64,000 bases of DNA from Hyaloperonospora brassicae (Eukaryota; Oomycota; Peronosporomycetes; Peronosporales; Peronosporaceae): positions 248,001 through 312,000 of the forward strand of contig CANTFL010000634.1 of NCBI GenBank assembly GCA_947650285.1. Direction: 5' to 3'. Below, one piece after another: positions 49,494 to 59,229 of the stretch (the stretch's first letter is position 1; every line of letters starts with the position of its first letter). A program made the translations under genes and the position numbers. The notes beneath the pieces are model-generated. The model saw only the letters and a program-made list of their open reading frames with translations. It had not been told where the DNA came from and did no database searches.

Positions 49494-49670
49494 CATACAT
49501 ACATACATACATACATACATACATACATACATACATACATACATACATACATACATACATACATACATACATACATACATACATACATACATACATACAT
49601 ACATACATACATACATACATACATACATACATACATACATACATACATACATACATACATACATACATAC
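49494..49670. repeat. (ATAC)n microsatellite, about 44 units
   Basis: An uninterrupted tetranucleotide array of 177 bp. It lies where the outer part of the 3' LTR of relic E4 should be. The poly-(Met-Tyr-Val-Cys) frames it produces are not genes. Confidence 0.97.
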
Positions 49671-52600
49671 CCGCCTACCATCCATTGCGCGCGTCTAGCA
49701 GCTATTGGTACTAAAGGTGGTTACACTAGTGGCCGGTATCATCTGATGAATGGTCGGGCGCCAATCTGACATTCGACGTTTATACTTCTTCAACATATAC
49801 TTCATAAATTAAAGCTTAGTGAATTTCATTAATATTTATTATGTTCTCATTGACCTTTTTTTGGGGTCATTGGCAGTATATGGTCTCACTCCGTCGCATC
49901 ATCCCCTCCTTTTTCTAACCGATTATTGTGGTGACTGATTCACAACAGATTGGTGAAAGAGTGACCAACGTTTGATCACGATGTGTAAGGGGAGCATCTT
50001 TTGGTATGCCCATCCCTTGTTGGAAAATCATCGCATGTACAGCTACTTTATGCAGTGTGCAACGAAAGCCGCGAAGAACGCGGCTACACAAATGAGCGCA
50101 GCTCCTGATCGACTATCTAAGCAAAGCGGCAGGTTGTCGCGTTATGCTGCAACTTGTTTGCCTGCAACATCAATCGTTGCAGGTGCACATAAGTTTACAC
50201 AAGATCGAGCTTGTACATCTGCTGCTCTTGTGGTGATTGCGAGTCCCAATATTTTAGGTGATCCAAGTTGGCTGTTTTAGTTTACTTGGAAGCGTCCGCT
50301 TATGATTGTAATAGTACGGAGACTGCGGGTTAGGCAGCTTTAGAATCTCCTCAGAGTAGCAAAAGCCGTGACAGTGAGGTATAGATCCATTTTGGTCGTC
50401 TCACGCCTAGTGTCGTGGGTTTAGTAAATCTATCACATACACACACGGGCTTGGATTACGTGATTGTCACGATGATGAAAACCAACTGTAATGATAATGA
50501 TGACTCCAGTCGGAGTCAAATAAGTATAAGCGTTTACAGTGTTCGCGTCGATCTAAATAGATATTTTCATTGCCATGACATATAATACAAAGTACCGCAA
50601 GGATATACATCTCGCTTCTACACATATTCATAGTTGGCACTACAGAAATAGCAAATTGATGTCCTGAAATGACGATTGGACGAGAGCAGAAGCCCTTTTA
50701 TATTCGTATAGGCATTAGGATTCGACAGTAGAGAGAAATTCTATCAAAATGAGCTCAACTACTTCATCGGTGCTCTTTTTGACATCGATTGGATGACGGG
50801 TACCGAAACGGCGACGGCAATTAGTTTATCTAGGAGTAAAATGCATTCTTATCCATTTATAAAAGCATCAGCTGTAGAGCTAAAATGCTTAACTTACTGC
50901 AACTCGCAACATGTTAACGAGACGTAGTTTAAGGACTGCGAGGTACAATCTGTACCGACTGCTTAGAGAGGAAGATTGGTCCCGTTGATCGTATGGCGAT
51001 CACAGTCTGATTTGTATAAACAAACTCTATCTTGTCCGAATTATGTCTTTCTCCTGGTCAATTCGATTAGGCAGCGCACTCTCTTTGAGATGTGCGAAGG
51101 GATTGCGACTATGCAAGCTTATCACATGAGATTGAGGCGTATATATTCGATGGCCTTTTTTGAAGTATAGGGTTAGCCTAGCCGTACTAGTAGTCAAGGT
51201 CAATTACATCAATCATAGTTGATAGCGGTGATACCAATATCTCACAGTGACTGATACAGTTACAGTGCCTCCGGATGAGGTATCTAATCCAACGTCTAAT
51301 TAAGTCGCGAGGCTTAATATCACGTCCACTACTAGGTGTTGATTACCGCGGAAGTTTTGCAATTAGATGTGCTGTGAACGTCGAACAGTTTCGAAGCAGT
51401 CGTATTAATTGGATGTTAAAAACTGAACCGCGAAACCCTGACTTACGCGATGACCTACAATACAAACGGGGTTGGCCTCTGACCCTGGATGATGATCTGA
51501 AGAGGCATCAGGACGATCGCAAAAGAATCGGTCTGACTACGCGTTCTCGCACCTATACAGCTGGCAGAAGGTTCATTTTCTTGAGATCAAGATTGTGGTG
51601 GGCGAACGGAAGTATTTTTAATAAATTAGAGATACCTCTTCGTTACACGACCAGGTTGGGCGCCAGTGGTGAAATTGTACGAATATGACAATATTATACA
51701 AGTGTTCTGGTAATTTTTTCGTAAAAGAAGGTCTTGTACATACAACACGAGCTGAGAAGTCCTGCGTATAAGTTCCAATGCATACGCGTATAACGAGGTA
51801 ACTTATAGGTATGTGTATTGCCTCGGCGACGCAACATACAGTTTGAGCCGATTTATATAGGCAGTAACTTACTGCTGCCCACATTAGTCACGTACATGTC
51901 TAGGTAAGTTTACAGTAGAGAGTAGGACTCGATCAACCCGTTGATTTTAATAACGTTTGTTCTACCGTGTTCGTGACTGCTTTAGCTATTGTGGATATGC
52001 TGCTCCTTCTGCGAAATTATCTTTGTTTGACAAGTTTCATCTTCTCGTGCCCGCAGATTGTCTGCTGCTGAGTCGGCTTAAGTTTCTTTCGTGCAGTTGA
52101 TACGCACTGTTATAAATTAGTATTGCTAATCAGCAAATGTTTTATCCTCGTTTCTGGCACGGTCATTTGTGGGACTGATTATTCACCATCTTCATCATCA
52201 TCTGAGCCATAAATAGCTATGCCGCTACGTTTGAATATGTTTCATTTTACTCTGATATGATAAACATCGGGATTAGTCGCGTCGACGGTAGTATCTGCGC
52301 GTGATATACGAACGTATGATTGGCTTTGCTCGAGCGAGTACCTCGCCTTAATAAACTAGAGCCACAACAAACAACAGGTAGGATACACTGATGACGATAT
52401 CTATACACAAGAAAAAGGCCTGTACGTAGTTACGCATGAGTTGAGTTGTTGATGGTGAATGTCACCATCAGCAAGATCCCAATCAAGCTTGTAATCGAGT
52501 GGACATACCCTTTAACTACATGTTTGAGGACACATTTGACACGTTTCGTCCGGCCATCTATTTTTTGTGAATACAAATAAACGGTTACCGTGCTTTAAGG

Positions 52601-52730
52601 ATACCAGAGACTGATCGCCGAAACATTCCGTGAACCGAGGGTCTCGATCGGATACAAGTTTACGGGCAATTTATGGAGTCTTAATATCGTGTCTACAAGG
52701 ACAAGAATACGTACCTCCGTGGCAAAGTCA
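49671..52730 (-). mobile_element. E4: ancient, truncated relic of the E1/E2 Ty3 family
   Basis: Landmarks in the E2 order and orientation can be traced. CATTGCGCGCGTCTAGCAGC at 49683 matches the LTR. 51780..51960 matches the region after the antisense frame (E2 56281..56470). 52150..52370 matches the acidic linker, including GCTCGAGCGAGT and a CATCATCATC tract. 52440..52700 matches the integrase core (GAACCGAGGGTCTCGATCGG here, GAACCGAGGGTCACGGTCGG in E2). Spacing agrees with E2 within about 100 bp. Similarity ends near 52730, so RT, protease, gag and the 5' LTR are gone. Confidence 0.72.
49972..50280 (+). pseudogene. E4 antisense ORF remnant, N-terminal part
   Basis: A 102-codon frame in the position of the E2 antisense N-terminus, on the opposite strand to the relic's pol. 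It holds two strong hairpins (AGCCGCG / CGCGGCT at 50067..50085; CCTGCAAC / GTTGCAGG at 50161..50183). A second piece, about 51407..51560, reads LRDDLQYKR..., close to LRDDLKHER in E2. Heavily decayed. Confidence 0.4.
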
Positions 52731-54147
52731 GTAGATAAACTACAACGAAAAAGCGAATCGCCAGTTGCCGTTGACGTTTAGTTGGTGGGGATTGACGCAC
52801 TCGTCCTCTCGCAACCGTTGACCTTTTATGACGGTTGTTCGTTGGAAATGTATCAAACTCCTCGATGCAAAAAGTGATTACGATCGAAGAAGATGAGGGA
52901 ATATGTGATTTTAAAACGTGATCACGATTAGCTACCCGCAATCCGCAGCGTGCGGTCAAAATATACTATCAGGGCGTAATGAAGAGACGATTAATGAGTC
53001 TTTAAATTCCTCTGCTACCAAGTATGGCACCCCTCGACCACGATAGCGTATATTTTTATGATAAATGTCATCTTATCGATACACTATTAATGCCATAATA
53101 TTGCTCGCCGCAGCCCAGAAGAAGGTCATCGCATTGGACAGTTTTGGACTTGTAAGTGCTAAGACAGCTTTGTGTGTACAGCAAATGCACAGCATTAAGT
53201 ATATGTATTATGTCCGTCCACCACCGGGTTTCTTCATATTTTGGTCTCAGTAGCGGCTTTTTCTTTTTCAAACTGAGCATTGATGCGTCTTGTACAACAT
53301 CTTTGCCTGCCGATATTTATCTGGCCGTTCTCATTCAGCTCTAGCAATGTGTTTTTATAATACCGATACGATAATCATTTCTACACAATAGATATGAATT
53401 GTATTTTTGGTTGCACCAGTACGACAAACTCCGACACACACTTTTCGATTGCGACGGTCCAAGCGCAAGTGATCTCTTTTCATTTCTCCATGTCCCTACA
53501 ATCAAAATTTATATGTAGGTTTTCTCATATGTTAACCTGCACAAATTGAACATATTGGCGACTAATTACGCTGCTCATCGCTCGCTCACACCAATAAAAA
53601 TCGATTACTTAATCGTGTCGTCGGCCTAAACTTTGTCTTACCCACAAAAAGGAGATTTTACACTCCCGCTCTTCATCGTATGGGTTCGCGCCGAAGATCA
53701 GAGGTGCACCCAGCAGTATTCGATCATTCCTCTTCAATTCAGCATTATTTTAAAATGATGACCCGTTCGCGGAAGACATGCATCATTCGGCACCCACCCC
53801 ACATATGGCCTCCAGCGAACAATTTACCAATTTAGCTACGACCATAATGCAGGCCCGTATTTTCTCCCTGCCAAACATTGTAATATATTGAAGGCTATTC
53901 CTGTTTCTATTTATTTATTTTGATAATGACACAAAATATAAATATGGAATACCCCAGTTTACCACTCTCGCACGACTAATTTGCAAGTTGTGGAGCTGCT
54001 ACGATCAAGATTCGGTCGCGATTACTGCAGATAGTAAGTGTACTATGTACTCATGCAAAAGGATGTAGAATTAAAAAAAGATGTATTCGGGGATAACCTA
54101 CAGAGTAGGTTGACCTCAAATATATCTCAAATAACGATTACAAGAGT
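52731..54147. other. Intergenic DNA without recognisable genes
   Basis: No motif or RNA gene supported. Confidence 0.5.
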
Positions 54148-54152
54148 GTATT

Positions 54153-54543
54153 TGTAACGGGGCACACCCTTGCGTAACTTAACGCAAGGGATTTGGGTGC
54201 CCCGACGGACGTACACGTGGCAAGCGAGGAAGCGTAGGTAGGGTAAAAGTAGAACTGTTATATTAATAGAATTAAGTCTTTAAACTACTGTCTCTTCGTT
54301 TGACTTAATTCAATTATACTAATATAACTGCATGTATGGTGACGTCTCGTCACCACTCATTGCGCGCGTCTTGCGGCGATTGGTGGGTTGATATCATCAC
54401 GATATCAACCAATGAACAGACCCTTTGGTCGACCCTTCAATATCACCACTTTGGTGATATTGTTTAAAGAATATCCATCTTTATATTCTTTATTGTCACT
54501 TTCCTAAAAGTGACAATTTCATGTAACGGGCTTCCCCGTTACA
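54153..54543 (-). repeat. E2 3' LTR
   Basis: 391 bp. It contains hairpins such as CAATATCACCA / TGGTGATATTG (54438..54462). Confidence 0.95.
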
Positions 54544-54558
54544 TCACCCCCCCCTTAA
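54544..54558 (-). other. E2 polypurine tract
   Basis: The minus strand reads TTAAGGGGGGGGTGA directly before the 3' LTR. Confidence 0.8.
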
Positions 54559-54675
54559 CTGATAGTCACCGTGTGACTATCGAAAATATGAAGGCCACCC
54601 GTTGGCCACCATTGATCCAGGGAGCACTTGTTGGGTCCGTTCCATTCACTTTCCGCTTGGCCTCGCATAGTTAAC

Positions 54676-56280
54676 ATGTCCATGCGAGGTGACTCAAGAC
54701 CCACACAGCCTGGTGCTGTGCAAGCCTCTGCGGCAGACGCTTCGTCGTCTGCCGCCCCTTCTTTGCCTGCAGCAACAGGTGCTGCAGGTGCACGCGGTAT
54801 CACACCGCGTGCGCACGATGACCCTGATGTAGAGGTCATCTACTCTGGCGAGTCAGACGTGTCTGACTCGGGCAATGCTCCAGAGGCGTCTCGCTCACCG
54901 GCGACGCCTCAGTATTCGCCAAGACCACTGCCGAACGAACGGACTCGTGATTTGCATCACAGTCTGTTCGGCAGTGATGACGATGATCAGGGTGGTGAGT
55001 TCTATTCCTCACCACCGCCGGCTCGTGCTTCTTCGCACGAGCGTGATGACGATGGCGCGAGCCGTCGTCAATCTGGGAGCCGTGGTACCGACAAGGGTAC
55101 CACTGTGAAGCGTGATGAGTTGAAGCCGTGGCGTTTGCCCGAACAGCTCATCAATGGCCTGTCTCACGAGACAGGCCAACACCATCGAATACCCTTATTC
55201 GATGCAACCGAGCTTCACGGCTTGAGTTCCAGCGCGAAGAATTTTCGCGCTGAAGAAGATTTTTATCTCGATGTCTTTCTTAGACATCGATGGTACAACA
55301 GCAACCAAAGGCGTGACAAAACATCGCTTTTGGCTGCGTGGAACGCGTTCGTCCAAAACGTAAAGAATTTTGGACGAGAAGGGTGGCTCAAGAAACTTGA
55401 GGCGACACGCCTCAGGGTCGAACGGCGAACGCCAAACGGTGCTAGGTACCGGTTGCATTGTTTATCGAGTGAGGCAGGCATTCCTTGCCTCACATGGGGA
55501 GACCCTTGTGCGAGTTGTGTTGACAACTCGCATCGTGCACATAGGGATGTGTATTCCCTAAATTCGCCCTGGGGAAGGGCACACATCTCGGCTGAGATGC
55601 GTGACGCGATTGCAAACTTGCAATCCGTCTACAAGCGCCTAGGGCGCGTGTTTACCGATGGGCCACAGGACTCATCGGATGGGTCTCGTCATACTGGCGG
55701 ACGAGACCTTCAACATCCATCAACAGCTGAGAGCGGGGCTCCCAGCTGTTTCAAGAGGGTGGATACCCCCGCCACTGGACGAGGTAGCTCGTCCTTGATC
55801 CTGAATCGTCACGGTGGTTCAAGATACGCTCCACTAGAAAGCGTTGATCACCGTGTGCATCCACCAAAGGATGTGGTGGAGGAGGGATGACCTCCTCCAG
55901 ATGATTCGGTTCACCATCTCGACCCTTACGAGATGGATCGCGCAATCGATGAATTGCGCGATGACTTGAAGCACGAGCGCGACCGGCGCTACGCTTTGAC
56001 CGATACCGTGCGGAAGAACCGCAAGGGTCACGAGGCTGATCGGGCGAGGGATCGCGCCGATTATGCCACAGCGCAGCTTCAGGTCGAGCGGGATGTCCGC
56101 TCCCTTTTCGTCGAGCTGGCGACAGCTCGCGGGGAGATATCTCGGTTGAATTCCGAGGTATCATATCTGCGCGACCAGACGGATAGTCTGGAGCGCGAAC
56201 GCAAGAACTTGATGGATGTTCTTGAACGTGGGGGCTATCTTCATCGGAAGAAGAAGGCTCGTACTGACAGTACGACCTAA
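54676..56280 (+). CDS. E2 antisense accessory ORF, 534-codon frame with one internal TGA
   Basis: It runs opposite to gag-pol. ATG at 54676 is 132 bases inside the LTR. 404 residues follow up to a TGA at 55888..55890, and the same frame continues without further stop to TAA at 56278..56280. E1 reads AGA where this TGA stands, so the stop is a private lesion. Residues 1-150 are rich in Ser, Ala, Asp and Arg; about 160-340 form a conserved, possibly folded block with paired Cys ([11 protein letters not shown]) and [14 protein letters not shown]; about 420-530 are a coiled coil ([17 protein letters not shown] heptads, [10 protein letters not shown]) ending in a basic tail. It overlaps the GPY/chromodomain region of pol over about 530 nt. 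No known domain is recognised. It could be a structural or regulatory protein of the element. Confidence 0.6.
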
Positions 56281-56629
56281 GCCTCTCCACGTAAAACGTA
56301 GGATGCGTGCGCATCCTACGTGGCAATTCGAGTGTGTATGCATTGCCCTTGCGATGCAACACTCGAAATGGCCCAATGTATTTCGGCAGTAGTTTACTAC
56401 TGCCTACACTAGTGACTGCATGTCCAGGTAAGTTTACCGTAGACAGTAGTACTAGGTCGTTAACCTTAAATGAAAGAACATTTGCTCTTCCATTCTTGTC
56501 TGCGTTCCGTTTCTGACGGTCCACCGCATTTGCGATGGAGTCCTGAACGAAACGGACTACCGCTTCTCGAGTCAGCAGGAAGTTCTCTACTGACTCTTTG
56601 TTTTGTGTGGCAGTGCGCTTCGTGCGCAC
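55751..56629 (-). pseudogene. E2 integrase C-terminus: GPY domain and truncated chromodomain
   Basis: The frame begins in the region following the acidic linker (VRTKRT...). It has FVQDSIANAVDRQKRNADKN, the GPY domain ([28 protein letters not shown]), a long Ser/Arg/Pro-rich spacer, then a chromodomain ([21 protein letters not shown]) cut by TGA before its final helix. Without the stop the next residues would read NSWEP. E1 shares the stop. It is separated from the integrase core by the lesions near 56830..56870. Confidence 0.8.
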
Positions 56630-56631
56630 TG

Positions 56632-59229
56632 CTAAGAGATTGCTCTCTTCTTCAGCGAGGTTGTCTTCTTCCTCGCTGACATAATCGTTGGCGATGCTGA
56701 ATATACCAGCATCGTCATCATCATCCGAATCAATAACAGCGTCGTCGCTATTATTGAGATGATCTTCTTCATCGATGTCGACTTGATCGACATCGGCATC
56801 ATACGTGACGACGTTTGCGTCGACACGTCATGAGCAAGATCCAAAACGGTTTTTGCTCGAGCGATTCCCTCCCCCCTTATCCAAGAGTCACACTCTATAA
56901 GGGTGGGCACTCGTGGATGGCGTAGGCCATTCACGTAAAACGGTGTGTGCTGTGTTGAAGCATGCACCGAATTATTGATGGCGAATTCCACCATGGGTAG
57001 GAATTCGCTCCAACTCGGAAACGAGTGGACATATCCTCGAAGAATCTCTTCGAGGACACGGTTCGCACGTTCCGTCTGACCATCTGTTTCTGGATGGTCA
57101 GAAGTGGACATCTTCAATCGTGTTCCGAGAGTACGGAACACGGTTTGCCAAAATGCCGCCGTGAACCGAGGGTCACGGTCGGATACTAGTTCACGGAATA
57201 ACCCGTGGAGTCTAAAGACCGTGTCTAGAAAGACACGAGCACAACCTTGAGCCTTGATTGACTCAGGGACACCAGCAAGATGGACCATCTTGCTGAATCG
57301 GTCAACAAACACAAGAATACCATTATTCTTGTGAGCGTCTTCGGGAAACTCGAAGACGAAGTCCATTGAAACGGACTGCCAGCACTCTGTCGGAACAGGC
57401 AGAGGCTGCAATGGCGCACGGGATGAAGGACTAGGCTTCACCCGTTGACAAACTTCGCAAGCACGTATGTACTTGCGAACAAACTGATACTGGCGGGGCC
57501 AGTAAAAGTCGCGACTTACCGTGAGGTAAGTCTTTTCTCTACCACGATGGCCGCTTGTTGGGGCATCGTGACACTCATACATGATGCGCAATCGCAAATC
57601 ATGATGAGCGGGTACGACGACACGAGGCGTGTCGTCGGCAACAGCTGTATAGTACAGCAATCCGTTGCGTGTACTATACCGATCCGATGAGGATCGGTAC
57701 AAAGCCGGTAAATCTATCATGGATTTACTGGATGGATTCACCAGATGATCCATCAATCGCAGAAGATCCTTATCTTCCGCGTATGCCTTTCGTACGTTGT
57801 CAAGTAAACTTGACGACGGGACACTGACTGACAGTGTCGCAACAGTGGGCTTATTCTCACTGTTGGATTGTGCGTCCGGCTCGAAATCGGGCCGGCGCGA
57901 AAGAGCATCCGCGACGACATTGAGTCGTCCCGATTTATACTCCATGGCGAAGTTATACTCCGCGAAGAAAGACAGCCACCTCGCCATTCTTTGCGAGAGG
58001 TGCGGGCTGTTTACGGCCGTGCGTAATGACGCATGGTCCGCGTAGACAACAAACGGTCTATTCCCCAAGAGATAGACGCGAAACTTAGCCAGTGCGTATT
58101 TCATGGCAAGGAGTTCCTTTTCATGCACTGGGTAATTACGCTCAGCTGCTTGCAGCTGACGCGACTGATAACAGATGACGCGCTCCGCGCCATCTGCATC
58201 GAACTGCATTAACGCACAGCCGATTGCGAAATCGCTGGCGTCACAGACCACATGAAATGGTCTGTCCTGATCTGCAATCGCCAAGATCGGCGATTGCATC
58301 AAGCTTTGCTTGATACCTTCAAAGGAACGCTGGCACTCAGCGTTCCATGACCACTTGACATTTTTCTTGAGCAGACAAGAAAGATGAACAGTCATCTCGG
58401 CGTAGGTGCGCGAGTACTTGTGCAAGTACGCCGCAAGACCAAGGAACTTCCTTAGTCCCTTGACATCGACTGGCACTGGCCAGTCGGTGATCGCCTTGAT
58501 CTTTTCGGGATCAGGGCGTACGCCGTGTTTACCCACGATGCACCCAAGAAGTGGTATTTCGCTAGCCGCGAATATACACTTCTTGAGGTTGGCGTACAAC
58601 TTATACTTGCGCATAAGTTGAAGAACCTGACGAACGTGAGTTCTGTGAACTTCAACGTCCGTCTTTCCGTCCATAGCCCGGCTATGGACGAACACATCGT
58701 CGAAGTAACTTGGTGCGAAGTCTCGCACCGGTCTCAACAGATTTGTTGCACATCTGTTGAATGTTGCAGGGGCATTATTCGCCCCCTGTGGCATCACTAG
58801 CCACTCCCACAGCATCCCGCTGGGGGTACTCACTGCCGTGAGCGGGACGTCCCGTTCACGCATCAGGATCTGATAGAATCCATCCATCAGATCCATGGAC
58901 GAAAAGATGGTACTCTTTGACATACCATCTATGATTACGTCCTTCTTCGGTATCGGCGTCTGAGCCGGTACCGTTGCAGCATTCAACTTGTTGAATGCGT
59001 GCACTATCCGCCACCCTCCTGTGGCCTTTCGCACACAGAAGGTCGGAGAGCTGTGAGGGGATGTTGATTCCCTCACATGGCCCGCTGCTAAGCGATCGGC
59101 AAAGAACTTGTCGATCGCTATTACTTGTTCACGAGGCAGTGACCACTGCTTCATGACACAGTACTTCGAGCCCGGCTTGAGCTGGATCTCGTGTCGAGTG
59201 ACATAATTCTTAGGCAAATCACATGGCAC
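56632..59229 (-). CDS. E2 Pol: reverse transcriptase, RNase H, integrase core
   Basis: An 865-codon open frame that continues the protease frame after a 1-nt deletion; it has no start codon of its own. RT: VRKATGGWRIVHAFNKLN (about 67-84) and the catalytic YFDD at 175-178. RNase H: Asp330, Glu372, Asp398. Integrase: His554, His561, Cys591, Cys594, then Asp623, Asp684 and Glu720, with the exact 35-residue spacing of D-35-E. The last about 75 residues (Met/Thr/Ser-rich) are out of frame relative to the acidic linker seen in E1 and are not genuine. All catalytic residues are present. In an intact copy this would be cleaved from Gag-Pol and would copy and integrate the element. Confidence 0.9.
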   Translation of the reverse strand: MPCDLPKNYVTRHEIQLKPGSKYCVMKQWSLPREQVIAIDKFFADRLAAGHVRESTSPHSSPTFCVRKATGGWRIVHAFNKLNAATVPAQTPIPKKDVIIDGMSKSTIFSSMDLMDGFYQILMRERDVPLTAVSTPSGMLWEWLVMPQGANNAPATFNRCATNLLRPVRDFAPSYFDDVFVHSRAMDGKTDVEVHRTHVRQVLQLMRKYKLYANLKKCIFAASEIPLLGCIVGKHGVRPDPEKIKAITDWPVPVDVKGLRKFLGLAAYLHKYSRTYAEMTVHLSCLLKKNVKWSWNAECQRSFEGIKQSLMQSPILAIADQDRPFHVVCDASDFAIGCALMQFDADGAERVICYQSRQLQAAERNYPVHEKELLAMKYALAKFRVYLLGNRPFVVYADHASLRTAVNSPHLSQRMARWLSFFAEYNFAMEYKSGRLNVVADALSRRPDFEPDAQSNSENKPTVATLSVSVPSSSLLDNVRKAYAEDKDLLRLMDHLVNPSSKSMIDLPALYRSSSDRYSTRNGLLYYTAVADDTPRVVVPAHHDLRLRIMYECHDAPTSGHRGREKTYLTVSRDFYWPRQYQFVRKYIRACEVCQRVKPSPSSRAPLQPLPVPTECWQSVSMDFVFEFPEDAHKNNGILVFVDRFSKMVHLAGVPESIKAQGCARVFLDTVFRLHGLFRELVSDRDPRFTAAFWQTVFRTLGTRLKMSTSDHPETDGQTERANRVLEEILRGYVHSFPSWSEFLPMVEFAINNSVHASTQHTPFYVNGLRHPRVPTLIECDSWIRGEGIARAKTVLDLAHDVSTQTSSRMMPMSIKSTSMKKIISIIATTLLLIRMMMTMLVYSASPTIMSARKKTTSLKKRAIS

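Noticed and set aside
49494..49670. Possible CRISPR-like array
   Set aside because: Unit is 4 bp with no spacers, in a eukaryotic genome: a plain microsatellite.
49466..49714. Long open frames of repeating Met-Tyr-Val-Cys / Ile-His-Thr-Tyr in several frames
   Set aside because: They are direct products of the ATAC microsatellite, which is open in all these frames; no gene.
51275..51688. 137-codon forward frame as an independent gene
   Set aside because: Part of it resembles the coiled-coil end of the E2 antisense frame and it sits in register within relic E4; treated as decay product.
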